This document shows positions 44,263 through 52,640 of a stretch of DNA of 64,000 nucleotides, in pieces. The notes under the pieces were generated by a model. The model did not search any database. It saw nothing but the letters and a program-made list of their open reading frames with translations, and was not told where the DNA came from. The position numbers and the translations under genes were made by a program. Source of the DNA: Aldehydirespirator sp965220645 (GTDB lineage: Bacteria > Actinomycetota > Acidimicrobiia > Acidimicrobiales > Aldehydirespiratoraceae); NCBI GenBank assembly GCA_965220645.1, contig OZ244836.1:2294001-2358000 (forward strand), read 5' to 3'. Position 1 is the stretch's first letter; each line of letters starts with the position of its first letter.

Positions 44263-45252
44263 ATGCCCAATGATCCCCCCGATGTGACGGCGGTGCCCCG
44301 GCCGGGGCACCGCCGTCGCCGTCCCTCCACCCTCACTGGCTCCGACCGAACCTGGCTGCGGTTGATGGTCGGTGTTCCGGCCGCGCTGCACATCGCACTG
44401 GTCTGGATCCCGGCGGCCCTCACCGTCGTCCTGTCGTTCACCGAGTGGGACAACCTCGCCCCGCTGTCCGACATCCGCGATGTCGGCTTCCGGAACTACT
44501 GGATCATCTTCACCGTCTTCGACGCCGACCTGTTCGGGGCGCTGGCCAACAACTTCTTCCTGATCTTCTGGCTCACAGTCTGCTCGGCGTTCGGCATGCT
44601 CTTCGCCTACCTGCTCGACAAGAACCTCCGGGGCGGGCGTGTCTACCAGAGCATCTACTACTTCCCGGTCGTCCTGTCCCTCGCCGTCGTCGGATTCATC
44701 TGGAAGTCGACGATGTTCTCGCGCGACCGCGGCTTGCTCAATGCGGTGTGGCCCGGGGAGCCCATCGACTTCGTCGGGGACGGCACCAAGCTGTTCTCGA
44801 TCGACCTGCCGTTCCTCGACTACCCGCAGGGACTCTCGAGAAACTTCGCCGCGCTGCTGATCGCCATGGCGTGGCGGCACGTCGGCTACATCATGGTGAT
44901 GTACCTGGCCGGTCTGAAATCGGTCGATCCGGCTCTGCGCGAGGCGGCCGCGATCGACGGCTGCAACGAGTGGCAGAGCTTCCGGCAGGTGGTCTTCCCG
45001 TCGCTGAAGCCCATCAACGTGGTCGTGGCGGTGATCACCGTCATCGAGGCCCTGCGGGCCTATGACATCATCGCCGCCCTCAACGAGCCTCGCGGCACCG
45101 ACGTCATCGGCACGCTCGTCACCAAGAGCCTGCTCGGCGAGGGCGGCGGACGCGTCGGATTCGGATCCGCGTACGGGGTGGTGATGCTGGTGCTCTGTCT
45201 CGGGTTCATCATCTGGTACGTCACGAACCACTACCGGGAGTCGGATCTGTGA
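44263..45252 (+). CDS. Sugar ABC transporter permease, MalF type
   Basis: The product has 329 residues from the ATG at 44263; the first 30 residues (VPRPGHRRRRPSTL) are basic and overlie a perfect 32-bp palindrome, so translation could instead begin downstream (TTG 44362 or ATG 44365) with the hairpin untranslated. Six membrane segments follow. The EAA loop EAAAIDGCNEWQSFRQVVFPSLKP is the ATPase contact. It pairs with the MalG-type permease that overlaps its end by four bases (GTGA), and with the MalK-type ATPase at the far end of the island. Confidence 0.9.
   Translation: MPNDPPDVTAVPRPGHRRRRPSTLTGSDRTWLRLMVGVPAALHIALVWIPAALTVVLSFTEWDNLAPLSDIRDVGFRNYWIIFTVFDADLFGALANNFFLIFWLTVCSAFGMLFAYLLDKNLRGGRVYQSIYYFPVVLSLAVVGFIWKSTMFSRDRGLLNAVWPGEPIDFVGDGTKLFSIDLPFLDYPQGLSRNFAALLIAMAWRHVGYIMVMYLAGLKSVDPALREAAAIDGCNEWQSFRQVVFPSLKPINVVVAVITVIEALRAYDIIAALNEPRGTDVIGTLVTKSLLGEGGGRVGFGSAYGVVMLVLCLGFIIWYVTNHYRESDL
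44286..44317. repeat. Perfect 32-bp palindrome at the binding-protein/permease junction
   Basis: Each half is 16 bases: GACGGCGGTGCCCCGG followed directly by its exact reverse complement. As RNA it would form a very stable hairpin, 43 bases after the binding-protein stop and 23 bases into the annotated permease gene. There is no T-tract, so it is more like the stabilising hairpins between malE and malF than a terminator. Confidence 0.75.
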
Positions 45253-46205
45253 GCGGCGCGGCCGTCGGTACCGACCCGGCAACCACTTCCGAAGATGGGC
45301 TCGAAGAGTTCCAAGTCCTGAGCGCCGAGCGGCGCGGGCCCCTGATCACGCCGATGCGCCTCGTGCTCCACGCCTTCCTGATCGTCATGGCGCTGGGCTG
45401 GCTCCTCCCGATCGGCACCGCCGTATACAACTCCTTCCGCTACTACCAGTCCGACACCCTGCCCAACGGGCCGTTCTCGGCGCCAGAGACGCTAACGCTC
45501 GACAACTACCGGGACGCGTGGGAGGTCGGCGAGATGGCCAGGACGTTCGGCAACACCGCGTTCATCGTCGTCCCGGCGCTGTTCCTCACACTCCTGCTCT
45601 CCGCCATGGTGGCCTACGCCTGCACCCGGTACAGCTGGCGGTTCAACATCGCCTTCCTCGTTCTCTTTACCGCCGGCAACCTGATGCCCCAGCAGGTGCT
45701 GTTCCAGCCGCTGTTCCAGATCCTCAAACGCCTCCCGTGGCCCGACATCCTGTCCGACACCGACACGGGCAGCCTGCTGGGCACGAAGATCGCGGTGATC
45801 CTGATCCACGTGGCCTTCCAGGTCGGATTCTGCACGTTCGTCCTCGCCAACTACATGAAGACGATCCCCACCGAGATCAGCGAGGCTGCGGCCGTCGACG
45901 GCGCCGGCGTGGGGCGCCAGTTCTTCCAGGTCATCCTCCCGCTGACCCGACCGGCACTCGCGGCGCTGGGCACGCTGGAGTTCACCTGGCTCTACAACGA
46001 CTTCTTCTGGGGCTCCGTGATGCTCAACCAGGGCAGCGAACGACCGATCACCTCGTCGATCTCCATCCTCAACGGCCAGTACGGGAGCGACTTCAACTTG
46101 GTCGCGGCGGCGTCGATCCTGATTGCCCTGCCCACGCTGATCGTCTACCTGATCCTGCAGAAACAGTTCATCTCGGGTCTCACCCTCGGCGCCAGCAAAG
46201 GATGA
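45249..46205 (+). CDS. Sugar ABC transporter permease, MalG type
   Basis: This 318-residue membrane protein starts at a GTG overlapping the MalF-type gene by four bases. The N-terminal 35 residues are cytoplasmic; about six hydrophobic segments follow. The EAA loop SEAAAVDGAGVGRQFFQVILPLTRPAL lies near 215-241, and the C-terminus LQKQFISGLTLGASKG is typical of MalG relatives. The gene overlaps the alpha-galactosidase gene by four bases (ATGA), so import and hydrolysis are translated as one unit. It forms the channel together with the preceding permease. Confidence 0.93.
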   Translation: MSGAAVGTDPATTSEDGLEEFQVLSAERRGPLITPMRLVLHAFLIVMALGWLLPIGTAVYNSFRYYQSDTLPNGPFSAPETLTLDNYRDAWEVGEMARTFGNTAFIVVPALFLTLLLSAMVAYACTRYSWRFNIAFLVLFTAGNLMPQQVLFQPLFQILKRLPWPDILSDTDTGSLLGTKIAVILIHVAFQVGFCTFVLANYMKTIPTEISEAAAVDGAGVGRQFFQVILPLTRPALAALGTLEFTWLYNDFFWGSVMLNQGSERPITSSISILNGQYGSDFNLVAAASILIALPTLIVYLILQKQFISGLTLGASKG

Positions 46206-48319
46206 TCCACCTTCGGGGGCACAGCACCGACGTCTTGGTCGACCTGTCACACGGCGTGCCGGCGATCGTGTACTGGGGCGCACCCTTGTCCGGTTCCGTC
46301 GACGACTCGGCGATCGCGGCGGCGTTGGACCGCCCGCTGGTCCTGGCCTCGCCCGAATGCGTCGCGCCGGTCTCGATCGTGCCCGAGCACGGGTCCGGCT
46401 TCCCGGGACGGCCCGGGCTGCTCGGTGCCCGGCTTGATGGCCGCGACTGGGCGCCCCGATTCCAACCGGATGGGCATGCTCTCGAAGGGAACCACCTGAC
46501 AGCGGAGGCACGCGACAACATGGCCGGTCTTGCACTCACAACCACGATCGAGCTCGACGCCGCACTCGTGGTGCGGGTAGAGCTGGCCAACCGCAGCCAG
46601 ACCACGCCGTACCTGCTTCACGGGCTGAGCATCACCCTCCCGGTTCCCGAGCGGGCCGCCGAGGTCCAGACGTTCACCGGCCGCTGGGCCCGCGAACTCC
46701 ATCCGGTGCGCATTCCGTGGAACCGCGGAACGTGGACGTGCGAGAACCGTCGCGGACGCACATCCCACGAGCATCCACCGCTCTTGTACGTCGGTACCGC
46801 CGGCTTCAGCGAGTGGAGCGGCAGCGTCTGGGGCGCGCACCTCGCGTGGAGCGGCAACCACGCTCTTCTCGCCGACCGGCTGCCGGACGGGAGGCGGTAT
46901 GTCCAACTGGGCGAACTGCTCCATCCCGGCGAGATCGCCATCGATCCAGGATCGTCGTACCGGAGCCCCGAGGTGGTGGCGGTCCACAGCGAGATCGGGC
47001 TGACCGCGGCCAGCCAGCAGTTCCACCGCCGCCTGCGGTCACAGCCGTCCCACCCGCGGGCGCCGCGGCCGGTCATGTTCAACACCTGGGAGGCCGTGTA
47101 CTTCGATCACGACGTCGACAGGCTCCGGGCACTGGCCGATCGTGCCGCGCGGGTCGGGGTGGAGCGATTCGTGCTCGATGACGGCTGGTTCGGATCGCGG
47201 CGCGACAACACGTCGGGTCTCGGCGACTGGGCGGTGTCAGCCGATGCCCACCCCCACGGCCTCGGCCCTCTGATAGAGCACATCACCGGACTCGGCATGG
47301 CCTTCGGCATCTGGGTCGAGCCGGAGATGATCAGCCCTGACAGTGACCTGTACCGGTCCCATCCCGAATGGGCTCTGGCCGCTGAGGGCTACGAGCCCGT
47401 CCTGGCCCGGAATCAACTCGTGCTCGATCTCGCCCGCCCCGAAGCGTTCGACCATGTCCTTGGCCAACTCGACGCACTGCTAACGGACCACGACATCTCC
47501 TTTTGGAAGTGGGACATGAACCGCGACCACATCGGCGCCGGCGGGGCCGGCGGAGCTGCAGGCACGCACGCCCAGACAGCTGCGGTGTACCGGCTTATGG
47601 ACGAGCTGCTCACGAGGCATCCAGGTCTGGAGATCGAGAGCTGCTCCTCGGGCGGGGCGCGCATCGACCACGAGATCCTCCGTCGCTGCGCGCGGGTGTG
47701 GACCAGCGACTGCAACGACCCGCTTGAGCGCCAGACGATCCAGCGGGGCGCGTCGATGCTCATACCGCCAGAGATGATGGGGGGCCATATCGGGCCGGAG
47801 CGTTCCCACACCACCGGACGGCGCCACGATCTCGCGTTCCGCGCCGCCACCGCCCTGTTCGGGCACCTGGGCGTCGAATGCGACCTGCTGGCGCTCTCTG
47901 CCAGCGAACTGGACGCCCTGGCGGACATCGTTGCGCTGCACAAGCGGTTCAGGCCGCTGCTGCACTCAGGAGACCTCGTGCGCTTCGACACCGAGGCCGC
48001 GTACGTGGCATACGGCGTGTATGCGCCGGACCGATCCGAGGCGCTGCTCAGCTTCGCGGCCGTCGCGTCGGCACCCAGCCAGACCCCTCCGCCCCTGCTT
48101 CTTCCAGGGCTGGGGCCGGACCGGCACTACCGGGTCGCGCCGCTTCGACTCCCGAGGGAGATGCGGGGACCCCAGCGCTCCGGGCCGGCATGGACGGGCG
48201 GCTCCGTCGTTCTCGGGGGCGACACGCTGGCCCAGGTGGGCCTGCAGATGCCCGCCATGCACCCCGAGTCCGCGTTCCTGCTGCACCTCGAAGAAGACCG
48301 GCCCCGCGCTCACGCGTGA
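46202..48319 (+). CDS. Alpha-galactosidase, GH36 family
   Basis: The enzyme releases terminal alpha-galactose from raffinose-type or melibiose-type sugars. The ATG at 46202 overlaps the permease stop, giving 705 residues, normal for GH36. The nucleophile is D438 in FWKWDMNRD and the acid/base is D503 in WTSDCNDPLERQ; ESCSSGGARIDHEIL lies between them as in the family. RFVLDDGWFGSRRDN is the barrel-core substrate region. There is no signal peptide, so it acts in the cytoplasm on imported sugar. The gene is convergent with the beta-galactosidase gene, and its stop lies in a small palindrome. Confidence 0.93.
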   Translation: MIHLRGHSTDVLVDLSHGVPAIVYWGAPLSGSVDDSAIAAALDRPLVLASPECVAPVSIVPEHGSGFPGRPGLLGARLDGRDWAPRFQPDGHALEGNHLTAEARDNMAGLALTTTIELDAALVVRVELANRSQTTPYLLHGLSITLPVPERAAEVQTFTGRWARELHPVRIPWNRGTWTCENRRGRTSHEHPPLLYVGTAGFSEWSGSVWGAHLAWSGNHALLADRLPDGRRYVQLGELLHPGEIAIDPGSSYRSPEVVAVHSEIGLTAASQQFHRRLRSQPSHPRAPRPVMFNTWEAVYFDHDVDRLRALADRAARVGVERFVLDDGWFGSRRDNTSGLGDWAVSADAHPHGLGPLIEHITGLGMAFGIWVEPEMISPDSDLYRSHPEWALAAEGYEPVLARNQLVLDLARPEAFDHVLGQLDALLTDHDISFWKWDMNRDHIGAGGAGGAAGTHAQTAAVYRLMDELLTRHPGLEIESCSSGGARIDHEILRRCARVWTSDCNDPLERQTIQRGASMLIPPEMMGGHIGPERSHTTGRRHDLAFRAATALFGHLGVECDLLALSASELDALADIVALHKRFRPLLHSGDLVRFDTEAAYVAYGVYAPDRSEALLSFAAVASAPSQTPPPLLLPGLGPDRHYRVAPLRLPREMRGPQRSGPAWTGGSVVLGGDTLAQVGLQMPAMHPESAFLLHLEEDRPRAHA

Positions 48320-48344
48320 GCTGCGGTCTGCGATGCGCCGCAGC
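48308..48344. terminator. Hairpin-rich end between convergent galactosidase genes
   Basis: A perfect 14-bp palindrome GCTCACGCGTGAGC (48308-48321) covers the alpha-galactosidase stop. A second hairpin has 7-bp arms GCTGCGG (48320-48326) and CCGCAGC (48338-48344). The following 60 bases repeat the theme GCTGCGGT several times. No T-tract is present, but this is the only structured space between the two convergent genes. Confidence 0.4.
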
Positions 48345-48394
48345 CAGCGGTGCTTTGCGGTCTGCGGTGCGCTGAGCTCAGGCGTGCGCTGCGG

Positions 48395-51301
48395 TTAGCC
48401 GTGAGCTGCAGTCCCGAAGGGCGTCAGGCTGACCCGGTAGGCAAACTCGTGACAGCCCGCGGCTACCCGGTACTGCGGAAGTACGTCGGGTCCACAGCTC
48501 GCAGTGCCCAGGCCCCGATGTTCGGCATCGAGGCACACGACCAGGCCCCGACGGCGCCGAAGGTCCTCGCGGTTGGCCGCGTCAAAAAGATCGGACGCAG
48601 TGTGGTAGGTCGCTGAGAAGTGCAATGAGCGAGGCCTCACGGCCTCGATGCGCACCGCCTGGCCACGCTCCGGGTCGACGATCTCGACCCAACGGCAGCC
48701 GGTGCGCAGCCCGAACTCCTGTGGCACCAGATAGGGCAGTTCGTCGGGTCGGCCCCGCCAGACTCCCAGCATTGCACCGCGGTTGCGGTCCGGGTAGTTC
48801 TCGTGCGGTCCTCGCCCGTACCAACCAAGCTCGCAGAACTGCGACGGCAGCTCGAACTGCACACCGATGCGGGGCAGGTCGGCCAGCTCCTCGGGAACCT
48901 CGACAGTGTGCGTGTAGGTGGTGCCGTGCCCGTTGCGCTCGATGCGTACCCGGTGCCCGACCAGCTCATCGGCCACCCGGCTGTCGAGGCCAGCCCGCCT
49001 CCACTCGCGCAGGGCGGTTCCGCCTACCCTGAGGCGCTCGCCGAGATCCGGCATCAGCTTGAACCCGTCGTTGTCAGTCGGGGCTCGCCACAGGTTGAGG
49101 GTGGGAGACACAAGGTCGTCCGCCGACGATCCGACCGGCAAGTGACCCAGGCCCTGAGCACGGTGGAATTCGATCTGGTCCCAGGCGACCACCCAGCCAG
49201 CCGGAGCGAACCACGAGTCGTGTGCAGTCTCCCACCGCACGGTCAGATGAACATCCCGATCCGGATCCGGCTCTGCGAGGAGATGGGGGAGGGACATGAT
49301 CGTGGACGCGCCCGGAGCAACATCAGGAACGGGCAGTGTGCCGCGCTGGGCGACGTTGCCATCGACGAGCAGTTCCCAGCATGGCCGCAGGTCGGATAGC
49401 CCGATGAAGGAGCGGCGGTTCTCAATCCTCAGCCCGCTCCGGTCTCCGCTGACCGCGACCGGCCGGTGCACCCAGGCAACCTCACGCATCGCGGGGTGAG
49501 GGTCCAGGTCGGCGGACACGAGCCCGTCGGCGACGAAGTTGCCGTCATGGGGAGCGTCACCGAACTGCCCACCGTAGGCGAGACGCATGCTGCCGTCCGG
49601 AAGCCGCTGGCGCAGAGCCTGGTCCTTCCACTCCCACAGGAAGCCTCCCTGGAGTCCAGGGGTCTGTTCGATCACGTCCCAGTAGTCGGCCAGCGAGCCG
49701 TTGCTGTTGCCCATGGCGTGGCTGTACTCGCACATGATGAGCGGCCGGCGACCGGCGCCCGTCTCGCCGTAGCTGCGGATGGCCTCGATCTGCGGGTACA
49801 TCGGGCACACGATGTCGGTGGCGGCCTCTCCGCCGTCCTCCCAACCCTGGACGCTGACCGCGGGCTCGTAGTGCAGCGGCCGGGACGGGTCGTCGAGGCG
49901 GATCCACTTGACGAGAGCCTCGTGACTCGCGCCGTAGCCGCTCTCGTTGCCGAGGCTCCACGCGATCACCGACGGGTGGTTGCGATCGCGTTGCACCATC
50001 CGGGAGCCGCGGTCCACGAGAGCGTCCCGATAGGTCGGATCGTCACAGATGGTTCCCTCGTAGGCGTGGGCCTCGATGTTGGCCTCATCCACCACGTAGA
50101 AGCCGAACTCGTCGCACAGCCGGTAGAAGGCGTCGTCGCTGGGGTAGTGCGAAGTGCGCACTGCATTGATGTTGTGGGCCCGCATCAGCCGGAGGTCATC
50201 GCGCATGTCATCGGCGGTCACCGCCTTGCCCCGGTCGGGGTGATGATCGTGGCGGTTGACGCCGCAGACGCGGATCGGCCGCCCGTTGACGAGCAGTTGC
50301 CGGTCGCGTACCTCGACGCGACGGATTCCGACGTGCTGGGTCTCCCGATGGACCACACTGCCGTCCGGGTCGGTCAGTTCTGCCGTCACCGAGTACAGCC
50401 TCGGCGTCTCGGCGTTCCAGTCCTGGGCTCGGGCCACATCCCAACGAGCGTTCGTTTCGAGCCTCGTGAACCGGTTGGGCCGGGCGTGAGCGTGCGGGAC
50501 GGGAGCGTCGAATGCGCTCCCCACTTGGTCGCCCGAGGGATCCCACAATGCGAATCGCACCGACCAACCCGGCGCCGGAGCCCCGCCGAAGTCGATCATC
50601 GCAGCCGCGGTCACCGTTCCGACACCGGTGCGCGGATCGAAATCGGTGGAGATGGGCAGGTCGCCGACATGGACTTTGGGGCGCGACTCGATCCACACCG
50701 AGCGGTGCAGCCCAGCCATCCACCATTGGTCCTGGTCCTCGATGTAGCTGTGAGCGCTGTAACGGATGACGACAATCGCCAATTCGTTGAGTCCGTGCAC
50801 CAGCAGGTGCCCCACCTCGTACTCGCTGGGGAGCCGGCTGTCGGTGCCATAGCCCGCAAACCGGCCGTTCACGTAGACGGCGTGCACGCTCTCCGCACCG
50901 GCCACCTGGAGCACTACACGCGCCTGCATCCAGGCGGCGGGCACCGTCAGGGAGCGGCGGTACACCCCGGTCGGGTTGCGGTCCGGGAGCCGGGGCGGCG
51001 GCCCACGGAACGGCATCTCAACGTTCGTGTAGTGGGGCTTGTCGACGAACGCCGGACCGCACGGGTTGCTGAGGTCCTGCATCGTCCAGTTCCCGGGCAC
51101 GGCGACGGTCGCGGTCCGAGGACGCTCGCCCTCGAGTGCTCCAGCTGGCACCTCATCGGGGCTGTCGAAGAGCTCGAGCGACCAGAGCCCGTCAAGCTGC
51201 TGCCGGGGGAAACCCGCCAGCGGGACATGCATCGGCATCCGATTCATGTGAAGTACCGCCGGATCGCCCCAGGGTCTCAGGTCTCCGATGACGGGCAGCA
51301 A
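48395..51301 (-). CDS. Beta-galactosidase, GH2 family (LacZ type)
   Basis: This 968-residue protein has the LacZ domain order: jelly roll (MHVPLAGFPRQQLDG...), immunoglobulin-like domains, TIM barrel, and the C-terminal beta-sandwich. The acid/base glutamate is E453 in AWSLGNESGYG and the nucleophile E525 in IMCEYSHAMGNSNG, both in the family's exact context. It lacks a signal peptide and should act in the cytoplasm. The MalK-type ATPase gene lies 25 bases upstream on the same strand, so both come from the promoter near 52430. With the alpha-galactosidase it covers both anomers of galactosides. Confidence 0.94.
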   Translation of the reverse strand: MLPVIGDLRPWGDPAVLHMNRMPMHVPLAGFPRQQLDGLWSLELFDSPDEVPAGALEGERPRTATVAVPGNWTMQDLSNPCGPAFVDKPHYTNVEMPFRGPPPRLPDRNPTGVYRRSLTVPAAWMQARVVLQVAGAESVHAVYVNGRFAGYGTDSRLPSEYEVGHLLVHGLNELAIVVIRYSAHSYIEDQDQWWMAGLHRSVWIESRPKVHVGDLPISTDFDPRTGVGTVTAAAMIDFGGAPAPGWSVRFALWDPSGDQVGSAFDAPVPHAHARPNRFTRLETNARWDVARAQDWNAETPRLYSVTAELTDPDGSVVHRETQHVGIRRVEVRDRQLLVNGRPIRVCGVNRHDHHPDRGKAVTADDMRDDLRLMRAHNINAVRTSHYPSDDAFYRLCDEFGFYVVDEANIEAHAYEGTICDDPTYRDALVDRGSRMVQRDRNHPSVIAWSLGNESGYGASHEALVKWIRLDDPSRPLHYEPAVSVQGWEDGGEAATDIVCPMYPQIEAIRSYGETGAGRRPLIMCEYSHAMGNSNGSLADYWDVIEQTPGLQGGFLWEWKDQALRQRLPDGSMRLAYGGQFGDAPHDGNFVADGLVSADLDPHPAMREVAWVHRPVAVSGDRSGLRIENRRSFIGLSDLRPCWELLVDGNVAQRGTLPVPDVAPGASTIMSLPHLLAEPDPDRDVHLTVRWETAHDSWFAPAGWVVAWDQIEFHRAQGLGHLPVGSSADDLVSPTLNLWRAPTDNDGFKLMPDLGERLRVGGTALREWRRAGLDSRVADELVGHRVRIERNGHGTTYTHTVEVPEELADLPRIGVQFELPSQFCELGWYGRGPHENYPDRNRGAMLGVWRGRPDELPYLVPQEFGLRTGCRWVEIVDPERGQAVRIEAVRPRSLHFSATYHTASDLFDAANREDLRRRRGLVVCLDAEHRGLGTASCGPDVLPQYRVAAGCHEFAYRVSLTPFGTAAHG

Positions 51302-51326
51302 TGAAGCCTCGGGCCGTGGCGCCAGC

Positions 51327-52406
51327 TCAGGCCTCCGGGAGCCGCAGGCCGGTGACCGTGTCGAACAAGTGCATGGCCTCCGGCTGAGGAATCAGGTTCA
51401 CCCGTTCGCCGCGTTGCGATGAACTCAAGCCCTCCGTGCGCACGACGACCTCCATGTCGCCCATCCCTTCGGCGGTGCAGTAGAGGTACGACTCGGAACC
51501 GAGCTCCTCGACGGCGTTGACGGTCGCTTCGAGCCCGCCCTCGCTCCCGGGAGCCCAGTTCTCGGGCCGCACGCCGATGGTCACGGACGCGGAGGTGAGA
51601 TCCTTCGACTGGCTGGGAGCGAGTGCGACTTCAAGCGAGTCGGCCCGGGCCACGCCGTTGCTGACAGACGCTTCGAGCAGATTCATGGCAGGCGAGCCGA
51701 TGAACCCGGCGACGAACAGGTTGGCGGGGCGTGTGAACAGATCGCGCGGTGTCGCACACTGCATCAACAACCCGTCCTTCAGCACGGCCACGCGGTCGGC
51801 CATGGTCATCGCCTCGACCTGGTCATGGGTCACGTACACGGTGGTCACGCCGAGGCGCCGCTGCAATGCCGCGATCTGCGTGCGCGTCTGCACGCGCAGC
51901 TTGGCGTCGAGGTTCGACAGCGGCTCGTCCATCAGGAACACCTGGGGCTCGCGCACTATGGCCCGACCCATGGCCACTCGCTGGCGTTGACCGCCGGAGA
52001 GCTTCGCCGGCTTGCGGTCCAGATACTCGGTCAGATCGAGGATGGCGGCCGCCTCAGCCACCCGCTTGGCTCGCTCGCTCCGCTCGACCTTGACGATCTT
52101 GAGGTGGAAACCGATGTTCTCCGCGACCGTCATATGGGGGTACAGCGCATAGTTCTGGAACACCATGGCGATGTCTCGGTCCTTGGGCGGCAGCATCGTG
52201 ACGTCCCGGTCACCGATGTAGACCTCTCCGTAGTCGACCGGTTCGAGCCCGGCCAGCATCCTCAGCGTGGTCGACTTGCCGCACCCCGACGGACCCACGA
52301 GCACGAGGAACTCCCCGTCGTCGATCTTGAGGTCCAGCCGTTCTACCGCCGGGCGATCGCCGTCTCGATACACCCTTGTCGCTTGATCGAAGGTGACGGT
52401 GGCCAT
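51327..52406 (-). CDS. Sugar ABC transporter ATPase, MalK/UgpC type, of the galactoside island
   Basis: The product has 359 residues. The open frame extends upstream, but homology starts at the ATG at 52406 (MATVTFDQATRVYRDGD). Walker A GPSGCGKSTTLRML, signature LSGGQRQRVAMG, Walker B VFLMDEPLSNLD and the C-terminal regulatory OB-fold (IGVRPENWAPG) are all present. It is the natural partner of the MalF/MalG-type permeases 6 kb away on the other strand. It resembles the ATPase at 2041-3225 but is clearly a separate paralogue. It precedes the beta-galactosidase gene in the same transcript. Confidence 0.93.
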   Translation of the reverse strand: MATVTFDQATRVYRDGDRPAVERLDLKIDDGEFLVLVGPSGCGKSTTLRMLAGLEPVDYGEVYIGDRDVTMLPPKDRDIAMVFQNYALYPHMTVAENIGFHLKIVKVERSERAKRVAEAAAILDLTEYLDRKPAKLSGGQRQRVAMGRAIVREPQVFLMDEPLSNLDAKLRVQTRTQIAALQRRLGVTTVYVTHDQVEAMTMADRVAVLKDGLLMQCATPRDLFTRPANLFVAGFIGSPAMNLLEASVSNGVARADSLEVALAPSQSKDLTSASVTIGVRPENWAPGSEGGLEATVNAVEELGSESYLYCTAEGMGDMEVVVRTEGLSSSQRGERVNLIPQPEAMHLFDTVTGLRLPEA

Positions 52407-52435
52407 CGCCAACCCCCTGTCTCTTAGGCCTGAAC

Positions 52436-52452
52436 AATCATACGATATGATT
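52436..52452. promoter_or_regulatory. Perfect inverted repeat upstream of the MalK-type/beta-galactosidase unit
   Basis: AATCATA and TATGATT are perfect 7-bp arms around a central CGA, in an AT-rich patch 30 bases upstream of the ATPase start. The text TATGATTAG resembles the repeat at 41618-41637 upstream of the regulator and dehydratase genes. A FadR-type protein is the likely binder, by analogy of size and spacing. Confidence 0.5.
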
Positions 52453-52550
52453 AGTTGTGCCGCTGGCTGCTGGTCCCGAACGAGGTTCAGTGTCGGCGCG
52501 CTCAGCCGTCGGGGGCCGCTTCCCGGCCTGACGGTACGATCGGCTGCGAG

Positions 52551-52637
52551 TGGCCCGAGCGGCCCGTGAGCGAAGCGAACAAGAGCGGGAGTGCCAGTGG
52601 CCCGTGCGGCCCGTGAGCGAAGCGAACAAGAGCGAGT
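52551..52637 (+). repeat. Two tandem copies of the 40-bp dispersed repeat before uvrB
   Basis: The copies at 52551-52590 and 52598-52637 are 47 bases apart and differ at about four positions. The first differs at one base from the copy at 18955-18994. The second ends three bases before the uvrB ATG. No terminal inverted repeats or target duplications are seen. Confidence 0.7.
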
Positions 52638-52640
52638 GAC

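Noticed and set aside
52551..52637. Tandem 40-bp repeats as a CRISPR remnant
   Set aside because: The two copies are only 7 bases apart, with no spacers of normal length and no cas genes; a third copy stands alone elsewhere.
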